A stretch of 12,567 nucleotides of DNA from positions 1 to 12,567 of the forward strand of contig DGRE01000004.1 of the NCBI GenBank assembly GCA_002389905.1, written 5' to 3'. The notes beneath the pieces are model-generated. The model made no database searches. It was given only the letters and a program-made list of their open reading frames with translations, and was not told the DNA's origin. A program made the translations under genes and the position numbers. Of the stretch, positions 6,967 to 12,567 are shown piece after piece; positions within the stretch are counted from its first letter, which is position 1; every line of letters starts with the position of its first letter. The DNA is from Hungatella sp. UBA4396 (GTDB lineage: Bacteria; Bacillota; Clostridia; Lachnospirales; Lachnospiraceae).

Positions 6967-6994
6967 GGAAAATGCAGACCGTAAAACGTATAAT
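6966..6994 (+). promoter_or_regulatory. Predicted promoter of the ABC transporter operon
   Basis: A perfect -10 TATAAT (6989-6994) with a 17-base spacer to a weak -35 TGGAAA (6966-6971). The weak -35 suggests activator dependence or regulation at the adjacent inverted repeat. Confidence 0.6.
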
Positions 6995-7029
6995 TGGTTT
7001 ACAATACCAGATAAAAAGGAGCGATATTT

Positions 7030-8130
7030 ATGAAAAAGGTAATTGGCGGTTCCCTTGCGGCATTGATGATTTTGAGCTTGGCTGCATGCGGTGGTACAAG
7101 TAAACCGGCGGAAACAACGGCCCCAAGTGCTGCAGCAAGTGCTGCGGAAACACAGGCCCAGTCTGAAGCGGCAGGAGAGAAAAAACCTGAGGACTACAGC
7201 GGAAGTGTAGTTGTTTATTCCCCTCATGATGCAGACCCCTTAAACGCAGGTGTGAACCAGTTTATGGAAAAGTATCCAAATGTAAAGGTTGAAGTGGTTG
7301 CTGCGGGAACCGGAGAGTTAACCAACCGGATTGCAGCAGAATCAGCCAACCCCATTGCAGATGTTTTATGGGGAGGAGGAGCGGATTCTCTGGCAGCTTT
7401 TAAAGAGTATTTTACTCCTTATGTATCAGAGGTCAACGACAGCTTCATTGATGCGACTTATAAGGACCCCGATGGACTTTGGATCGGAGAAAGTCCCCTT
7501 CCAATGGTAATCTTCTATAACAAAGAACTGATCGAAAAAGACGGACTTACCATTCCAGAGACATGGGAGGATTTAATCAGCCCGGAATGGAAAGGAAAAA
7601 TTGCTTACTGTCTGCCTTCTAAATCCGGTTCCGCCTATACCCAGCTTTGTACCATGATGCTTGCACATGGAGGCAAGGAAGATGGATGGGATTTCGTACA
7701 GAAACTGTATGAAAACCTGGATGGAAAAATTGTGGACTCTTCCAGCAAATGCCACAAGATGGTAGCAGACGGAGAATTCTACGTGGGCATTACCATTGAA
7801 AAATCTGCGGTTAAATATGCAGGTGATGACAAGGTTGGATTTGTCTATCCTAAGGATGGAACTTCAGCCGTTCCCGATGGAGTTGCTTTGATCAAGGGCT
7901 GCCCCAATGAGGAAAATGCAAAGCTGTTTATCGACTTCGTTCTTTCCAAGGAATGCCAGGCTGAGCAGAGCCAGAGCTGGGGACGCCGCCCTGTAAGAAA
8001 TGATATGGAAGTGGGAGAAGGCATGGCTAAGTTAAGCGACCTGATCTTAGTTGATTACGATTTTGACTGGGCAGCAAACAGCAAGGAAGAAATTATAGAA
8101 AAATTTAATGATATTATGGTGGAAAATTAA
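7030..8130 (+). CDS. ABC transporter substrate-binding lipoprotein, FbpA/AfuA-like
   Basis: Extracytoplasmic ligand-binding component of an importer, 366 residues. The signal peptide ends in LAAC, with lipidated Cys20, and is followed by an Ala/Glu/Thr-rich linker to about residue 57. The folded part opens with VVVYSPHDADPLNAGVNQFM and contains ADVLWGGGADSLAAF, PETWEDLISPEWKGKIA and a typical C-terminal AKLFIDFVLSKECQ. This is the extracellular solute-binding fold shared by iron(III), hexose-phosphate, phosphonate and thiamine binding proteins. I did not recognise the paired tyrosines that mark iron(III)-binding FbpA, and a phosphohexomutase gene lies downstream, so hexose phosphate is a reasonable guess; the ligand is not proven. 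The start has AAAGGAG eight bases upstream. A hairpin separates it from the ATPase gene. Confidence 0.88.
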   Translation: MKKVIGGSLAALMILSLAACGGTSKPAETTAPSAAASAAETQAQSEAAGEKKPEDYSGSVVVYSPHDADPLNAGVNQFMEKYPNVKVEVVAAGTGELTNRIAAESANPIADVLWGGGADSLAAFKEYFTPYVSEVNDSFIDATYKDPDGLWIGESPLPMVIFYNKELIEKDGLTIPETWEDLISPEWKGKIAYCLPSKSGSAYTQLCTMMLAHGGKEDGWDFVQKLYENLDGKIVDSSSKCHKMVADGEFYVGITIEKSAVKYAGDDKVGFVYPKDGTSAVPDGVALIKGCPNEENAKLFIDFVLSKECQAEQSQSWGRRPVRNDMEVGEGMAKLSDLILVDYDFDWAANSKEEIIEKFNDIMVEN

Positions 8131-8139
8131 TCATCATGC

Positions 8140-8173
8140 AAAAGGCGGGAACTGAATACAGTTTCTGCCTTTT
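8140..8173 (+). terminator. Intercistronic stem-loop between binding-protein and ATPase genes
   Basis: A 15-bp stem (8140-8154 with 8159-8173, two G-U pairs) closes the loop AATA. It ends in TTTT and lies ten bases after the stop codon. It could terminate part of the transcription or protect the upstream mRNA from 3' decay. Either would give more binding protein than membrane complex, as in maltose-type operons. Confidence 0.65.
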
Positions 8174-8195
8174 GAAAAAAGAAGGGAGTAAGGAT

Positions 8196-9275
8196 ATGAG
8201 CCATCAGGTTTTGATTAAAAAAGCAGTAAAAAAGTATGGTGACTTCGTTGCATTAAACGGGGTGGACTTAGAAATGAACCCGGGGGAATTTTTTACTCTT
8301 CTTGGACCCTCGGGATGCGGAAAGACAACCCTTCTTCGTATGATTGCCGGTTTTAACAGCGTAGATGGGGGAGAAATCTATTTTGACGACAAGCTTTTAA
8401 ATCATATGGAAGCCCATAAAAGAGGGATTGGCATGGTGTTTCAGAATTATGCCATTTTTCCCCATTTAACCGTGGAAGAAAATGTGGCCTATGGACTGAA
8501 AGCAAAAAAGGTTCCCAAGGCTGAAATTGAAAGACGGGTGGATGAAGCCCTGGATTTGGTGCAGATCAAAAAGCTGAAGAACAGAAAGCCTAATGAGCTT
8601 TCAGGAGGCCAGCAGCAGCGGGTTGCTTTGGCAAGGGCCTTTGTCATCGAACCCAGTGTCCTTTTGATGGATGAGCCTCTCTCTAATCTGGATGCAAAGC
8701 TTCGTGTGCAAATGAGGACGGTAATTAAAAAGCTTCAGCGCAGGCTGGGGATTACCACTATTTATGTGACTCATGACCAGGAGGAAGCCCTGGCGATTTC
8801 CGACCGGATTGCAGTTATGAAAGACGGAAATGTTATGCAGGTGGGAACTCCCGAACAGATTTACAAAAAACCGGAAAATACCTTTGTGGCAGGCTTTATC
8901 GGAGTCTCCAATTTTATTGACTGCAAGGTGGAAGGGGAAAATGGTGATCAGTCGGCCTTAACCATAGGAGAGGATTACACAGTTTCTGTCGGCCTGAAGA
9001 AGTCTTTTAAAGGAAAGGGCATTATTTCCGCCAGACCGGAGCAGTTATTCTTTGACCAATCGAAGGGGCTGAAAGGTACGGTTGTCATCTCCACTTTTTT
9101 AGGAGACTTTATTGAATACGAAATTGAACTGGAAAATGGACAGATTTTGCAGTTGAACGAATATACCAAGGATTCAGAAACGTTAAAAAAAGACGGGGAA
9201 ACGGTTTATGTGAATTTTAAGCCGGATGCGGTAAACGTTTATGACGCAGAGACCATGGAGGTGATTTCGTGTTAA
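8196..9275 (+). CDS. ABC transporter ATP-binding protein, FbpC/PotA-like with TOBE domain
   Basis: Cytoplasmic ATPase that powers the importer, 359 residues. Walker A GPSGCGKTT (37-45), Q-loop Gln83 in MVFQNYAIFPH, signature LSGGQQQR (135-142), Walker B LLMDEP (156-161), D-loop SNLD and H-loop His193 in VTHDQEEAL are all intact. The region after about 240 is the regulatory TOBE-type domain (IISARPEQLFF). I chose the ATG at 8196 because GAAGGGAG lies just upstream; an earlier in-frame ATG at 8136 sits at the base of the intercistronic hairpin and would add 20 residues unlike the family. The permease gene overlaps the last seven bases, so the two are translationally coupled. Confidence 0.95.
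   Translation: MSHQVLIKKAVKKYGDFVALNGVDLEMNPGEFFTLLGPSGCGKTTLLRMIAGFNSVDGGEIYFDDKLLNHMEAHKRGIGMVFQNYAIFPHLTVEENVAYGLKAKKVPKAEIERRVDEALDLVQIKKLKNRKPNELSGGQQQRVALARAFVIEPSVLLMDEPLSNLDAKLRVQMRTVIKKLQRRLGITTIYVTHDQEEALAISDRIAVMKDGNVMQVGTPEQIYKKPENTFVAGFIGVSNFIDCKVEGENGDQSALTIGEDYTVSVGLKKSFKGKGIISARPEQLFFDQSKGLKGTVVISTFLGDFIEYEIELENGQILQLNEYTKDSETLKKDGETVYVNFKPDAVNVYDAETMEVISC
9257..9264 (+). promoter_or_regulatory. Ribosome binding site supporting a GTG start of the permease
   Basis: GGAGGTGA lies inside the end of the ATPase gene, four to seven bases before the GTG at 9269. It supports GTG as the true start and coupling of the two proteins. Confidence 0.7.
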
Positions 9276-10921
9276 AAAATAAAAGACTGGATTTCTGGTT
9301 TTGGATTAAGGCTGCTGTGCTTTTATTTATGGCAGTATTTTTAATCTATCCTTTTATCACCCTGATTACCAGAAGCTTTTTTTCCGGCAAGGAGCCGGGG
9401 ATTACGCTGACTAATTACGTCAGGTTTTTTACGAAGAAATATTATTACTCCGCCCTGGGGCGAAGCCTTCAAGTGTCGGTGATCACTACCTTTACCACTA
9501 TGGTGGTGGGAATTCCAATGGCTTATATTCTCACCCGGTATAATGTGTGGGGAAAGAAATTGATACATATTTTCATCATCATGAGCTTGATGAGCCCGCC
9601 TTTTATCGGCGCCTATAGCTGGATTACCTTATTTGGGCGTTCCGGATTGGTTACCAAATTTTTTGCAGATAACCTTGGAGTTATGCTGCCCAGTATTTAT
9701 GGAAAACTGGGAATTATTCTGGTGTTTACCTTTAAGCTTTTTCCTTATGTTTATCTCTATACCTCCGGGGCCATGGGAAGCATTGATTCCAGCCTGGAAG
9801 AGGCGGCGGAAAACCTGGGAAGCAATAAGCTGCGCCGTTTGCTGACAGTGACCATTCCGGTCATCATCCCCTCTATATTAGCAGGTGCAATTATGGTGTT
9901 TATGACCAGCCTTGCTGATTTTGGAACTCCCATGCTGATAGGAGAGGGCTACATGGTGCTTCCGGTTCTGGTTTACAACGAGTACATGAGTGAAATGGGT
10001 GGAAATGCCCATTTGGCAAGCGCTCTGTCGGTTATCGTGGTGCTGTGTTCCACAACTGTGCTTCTGGTGCAGAAGTTTTATGTGTCCAGAAAAAATTATA
10101 TGATGACTGCCATGCGTCCGCCTCAGGAAGTACAATTAAAGGGCTGGAAACGTTTTCTTGCAACCCTGCCTGTGTGCATCATTACATTTATCGGCATTCT
10201 TCCCCAGATCGTGGTAATTGTCAGCAGCTTTGTGAAAAGCGATTTTACGGGATTCCAAAAGGGCTTCAGCCTTGGAAGCTACATGACCATTTTTAACCGC
10301 CTTGGAACCAATATCCGCAATACCTTTACCTTTTCCTCCATTGCCATTGTATTCATTGTCATCATCGGTATGCTGATTTCCTATATCGTTGTCAGGCAAA
10401 AGGGCTGGTTTGCTCAGGTGATGGATCTGCTGATTATGTTTCCCTTTGTTATACCGGGGGCAGTTCTTGGTATCAGCCTGATCGTTGCGTTTAATAAACC
10501 TCCGGTCATCCTTACGGGAACTTCCCTGATCATGATTATTGCCTATGTGGTGAGAAAGCTTCCTTATACGGTGCGTTCAGGAAGTGCATTTCTTCACCAG
10601 ATGGACCCCAGCGTGGAGGAAGCCTCCATTAACTTAGGGGTATCCCCGATGAAAACATTTTTCAAGGTAACTGCCAGATTAATGGCTCCGGGTGTGCTGT
10701 CCGGTGCGATTTTAAGCTGGATCACCTGCATCAATGAGCTGTCCTCCAGCGTTATGCTTTACAGCGGAAAGACCAGCACCATTTCCGTGGCTATTTATAC
10801 TGAGGTAGTGCGAAACAGCTATGGTACGGCAGCGGCCCTTGCCTCCATTCTGACCGTCAGTACAGTGGTTTCCCTGCTGATATTTTTAAAGGTGAGCAAA
10901 GGAAGGGTATCTGTCGTTTAA
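9269..10921 (+). CDS. ABC transporter permease, fused two-domain FbpB/AfuB type
   Basis: Inner-membrane channel of the importer, 550 residues. Two MetI-like permease halves are fused in one chain, each with about six membrane helices, so one protein forms the whole pore. Each half has its ATPase-docking EAA loop: EEAAENLG at 177-184 followed by LLTVTIP, and EEASINLG at 450-457 followed by FFKVTARLMAP. The second EAA loop is less canonical, having Ser for the second Ala. The length is usual for FbpB-type proteins. It starts with GTG and overlaps the ATPase gene by seven bases. It is followed by a 52-bp tandem repeat and then the phosphohexomutase gene, without a terminator. Confidence 0.94.
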   Translation: MLKNKRLDFWFWIKAAVLLFMAVFLIYPFITLITRSFFSGKEPGITLTNYVRFFTKKYYYSALGRSLQVSVITTFTTMVVGIPMAYILTRYNVWGKKLIHIFIIMSLMSPPFIGAYSWITLFGRSGLVTKFFADNLGVMLPSIYGKLGIILVFTFKLFPYVYLYTSGAMGSIDSSLEEAAENLGSNKLRRLLTVTIPVIIPSILAGAIMVFMTSLADFGTPMLIGEGYMVLPVLVYNEYMSEMGGNAHLASALSVIVVLCSTTVLLVQKFYVSRKNYMMTAMRPPQEVQLKGWKRFLATLPVCIITFIGILPQIVVIVSSFVKSDFTGFQKGFSLGSYMTIFNRLGTNIRNTFTFSSIAIVFIVIIGMLISYIVVRQKGWFAQVMDLLIMFPFVIPGAVLGISLIVAFNKPPVILTGTSLIMIIAYVVRKLPYTVRSGSAFLHQMDPSVEEASINLGVSPMKTFFKVTARLMAPGVLSGAILSWITCINELSSSVMLYSGKTSTISVAIYTEVVRNSYGTAAALASILTVSTVVSLLIFLKVSKGRVSVV

Positions 10922-11025
10922 GAAGCACCCTGCGGGTATACCATGATGCCCAGAAAGCGTGGGCAATAAATAGGAAGCACCCTGCGGGTATACCATGATG
11001 CCCAGAAAGCGTGGGCAATAAATAG
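10922..11025. repeat. Perfect 52-bp tandem duplication between permease and mutase genes
   Basis: Two identical 52-base units (10922-10973 and 10974-11025) start directly after the permease stop and end two bases before the mutase ribosome site. Each has the short arms ACCC-TGC-GGGT, the palindrome GGTATACC and a 6-bp hairpin TGCCCA-(7 bases)-TGGGCA. Each also encodes a possible eight-codon reading frame (MMPRKRGQ). No spacers, so it is not CRISPR. It could be a REP-like dispersed element caught in tandem, or a structured mRNA spacer that tunes mutase expression. Confidence 0.95.
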
Positions 11026-11038
11026 GAAAGGAGATCCT

Positions 11039-12484
11039 ATGATACAGTTTGGAACAGGCGGCTGGAGAGCGATTATTGGCGAAGGCTTTATCAAAGAAAA
11101 TATACAAAAACTATCCCTGGCCCTGGCCATGAAAATGAAGGCGGAAGGGGTGGAGGGAGAAGGCATTGTCATCGGATATGACAGGCGTTTTCTGTCCAAA
11201 GAAGCGGTGATATGGGCCTGCGAGGTATTTACAAAGGAAGAAATCCAGGTGCGGTTCGTAAGCCGCAGTTCTCCAACTCCATTGATTATGTACTATGTGA
11301 TGAAGCATAAGCTCCATTATGGAATGATGGTGACGGCCAGCCACAATCCGGCCATTTACAACGGTATAAAGGTGTTTACTTATGGGGGAAGGGATGCGGA
11401 TGAGGAGCAGACAAGGGATATTGAACGTTACCTGGAACGGGCGGAACGGGAATATGCTGCGGACTCTTCCGAGGAAGGGAAAATGCCTCCCTCCGGTTAC
11501 TTAAAGTCCATAGAGGCAGGAACCGTAAGGGAAATTCACCCCTTAAATGAGTATCTGGACCGGATCATTGAAATGATTGACATGGAGGCTATACGGAAAC
11601 GGGATTTGCGGGTTGCCATAGACCCCATGTATGGAGTGAGCTTAACGGCTTTAAACACCATACTTTCCGCGGCCAGATGCACCATAGAAACCATCAATGC
11701 CCAGCATGACACTCTGTTTGGAGGAAAAATGCCTGCGCCCACGGAAAACACCATGAGAAATCTCCAGAACTATGTGCTTGACCGCTTCTGCGATATCGGA
11801 ATTGCAACAGACGGAGATGCGGACAGGTTGGGCGTCATTGATGATAAAGGAAATTTCCTTCATCCCAACAAGATTTTGGTTCTGCTTTATTATTACCTTT
11901 TAAAGTACAAGGGCTGGAAAGGGCCGGTTGTCAGAAATCTTTCCACCACTCATATGCTGGACCATGTGGCGGAATGCTTTGGAGAAACTTGTTATGAGGT
12001 TCCGGTAGGCTTTAAACATATTTCTGCCAAGATGCAGGAGACAGGAGCCATCATCGGAGGGGAATCCTCCGGGGGCCTGACGGTAAAAGGGCATATTCAC
12101 GGCAAGGATGGAATTTATGCCGCCGCACTGCTGGTAGAAATGATTGCCCTGACAAAAAAACAGTTGTCGGAAATCTGGCATGAAATTAAAAAGGAATATG
12201 GGGAGTTTTATATGCTGGAGAGGGATTATCGGTTTACTCCGGCAAAAAAGGAAGAGATCGAGCATCTTCTTATGGAAGAAAGAGGACTGCCTGAAATCCC
12301 CTTTGATATCAGCCAGGTGAGCTACATGGACGGCTGCAAGGTTTACCTGGAAAACGGCGGCTGGATCAGCGCCAGATTTTCAGGAACAGAACCGCTTCTC
12401 AGAATCTTTTGTGAAATGGAGAAAGAAGAGGATGCTGTGAGGATTTGCAGGGTCATGGAAAGGTTTCTGGATGTGGAATCCTGA
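11039..12484 (+). CDS. Phosphohexomutase (phosphoglucomutase/phosphomannomutase family)
   Basis: Cytoplasmic alpha-D-phosphohexomutase that moves phosphate between C6 and C1 of a hexose, such as glucose 6-phosphate and glucose 1-phosphate; 481 residues. Family landmarks are complete: GTGGWRAIIG at the N terminus, the active phosphoserine in TASHNP (Ser101), the magnesium loop DGDADR (258-263), the sugar-selecting loop GESSGG around Glu342 and the phosphate-binding loop RFSGTEP (446-452). GESSGG, rather than GEMSGH, is a variant seen in bacterial members; glucose or mannose preference cannot be told by eye. ATG 11039 has AAAGGAG five bases upstream. It is the last gene of the transporter operon and would process an imported hexose phosphate, if that is the transported ligand. 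Confidence 0.93.
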   Translation: MIQFGTGGWRAIIGEGFIKENIQKLSLALAMKMKAEGVEGEGIVIGYDRRFLSKEAVIWACEVFTKEEIQVRFVSRSSPTPLIMYYVMKHKLHYGMMVTASHNPAIYNGIKVFTYGGRDADEEQTRDIERYLERAEREYAADSSEEGKMPPSGYLKSIEAGTVREIHPLNEYLDRIIEMIDMEAIRKRDLRVAIDPMYGVSLTALNTILSAARCTIETINAQHDTLFGGKMPAPTENTMRNLQNYVLDRFCDIGIATDGDADRLGVIDDKGNFLHPNKILVLLYYYLLKYKGWKGPVVRNLSTTHMLDHVAECFGETCYEVPVGFKHISAKMQETGAIIGGESSGGLTVKGHIHGKDGIYAAALLVEMIALTKKQLSEIWHEIKKEYGEFYMLERDYRFTPAKKEEIEHLLMEERGLPEIPFDISQVSYMDGCKVYLENGGWISARFSGTEPLLRIFCEMEKEEDAVRICRVMERFLDVES

Positions 12485-12499
12485 GATCAGTCAAATGAA

Positions 12500-12549
12500 A
12501 GAGCGCTATCAGACAGGCGGGCAATTGCTGTTTGATAACGCTCTGTTTT
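12500..12549 (+). terminator. Rho-independent terminator after the phosphohexomutase
   Basis: A 17-pair stem (12500-12516 with 12528-12544), with one C-A mismatch and one G-U pair, closes an 11-base loop and is followed by GTTTTA. It ends the ABC-mutase transcript. Bases from 12550 to the window end show nothing further. Confidence 0.8.
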
Positions 12550-12567
12550 ATGTGTGCCAGGCATGGC

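Noticed and set aside
8136..8195. Upstream ATG start of the ATPase
   Set aside because: The extra 20 residues come from the intercistronic hairpin and have no family counterpart; a better start with a ribosome site is at 8196.
7030..10921. Confident naming as fbpABC iron(III) transporter
   Set aside because: The fold class fits, but ligand evidence is missing and the neighbouring mutase points elsewhere.
10922..11025. CRISPR array
   Set aside because: Only two units, directly adjacent with no spacers, and no cas genes nearby.

Overview
The window looks like chromosomal DNA of an anaerobic, low-to-moderate-GC Firmicute, most likely a Lachnospiraceae-type Clostridium (Lacrimispora, Hungatella or Enterocloster kind). 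This is inferred from strong AGGAGG-type ribosome sites, clostridial lipoprotein signals, an oxygen-sensitive tungsten/molybdenum enzyme with a ferredoxin partner, and a minimal TatA-TatC pair. No phage, insertion sequence, rRNA, tRNA or CRISPR array was seen.

Region 1 (about 40-6721) is a redox and protein-export block. tatA and tatC run leftward from a near-consensus promoter. Running rightward from the same intergenic region is a set that closely resembles the start of the Escherichia coli ydhYVWXUT operon: a four-cluster ferredoxin with a Tat-type lipoprotein signal (ydhY), an aldehyde:ferredoxin oxidoreductase family enzyme (ydhV) and a protein of unknown function in the ydhW position. 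These are followed by moeA, which inserts Mo or W into molybdopterin, and a Nudix hydrolase. The E. coli membrane/electron-transfer genes ydhX, ydhU and ydhT are absent here. A terminator-like hairpin separates ydhW from moeA, and a strong terminator closes the block after the Nudix gene.

Region 2 (6722-7029) is a non-coding, AT-rich stretch holding that terminator, candidate operators and the promoter for the next operon.

Region 3 (7030-12549) is an ABC importer of the FbpABC/AfuABC class: a lipoprotein binding protein, an ATPase and a fused two-domain permease. It is followed by a phosphohexomutase and a final terminator. A stem-loop lies between the binding-protein and ATPase genes. A perfect 52-bp tandem duplication lies between the permease and mutase genes. 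Linkage to a phosphohexomutase makes hexose phosphate a more attractive substrate than iron, but this is inference.

The most interesting idea is that region 1 encodes a compact Tat-linked tungsto/molybdo-oxidoreductase: the exported FeS lipoprotein, possibly carrying the oxidoreductase with it, its own tatAC pair, a possible dedicated chaperone and a cofactor-insertion gene. Its TatC carries Thr in place of the N-terminal Glu that contacts twin-arginine signals in E. coli.
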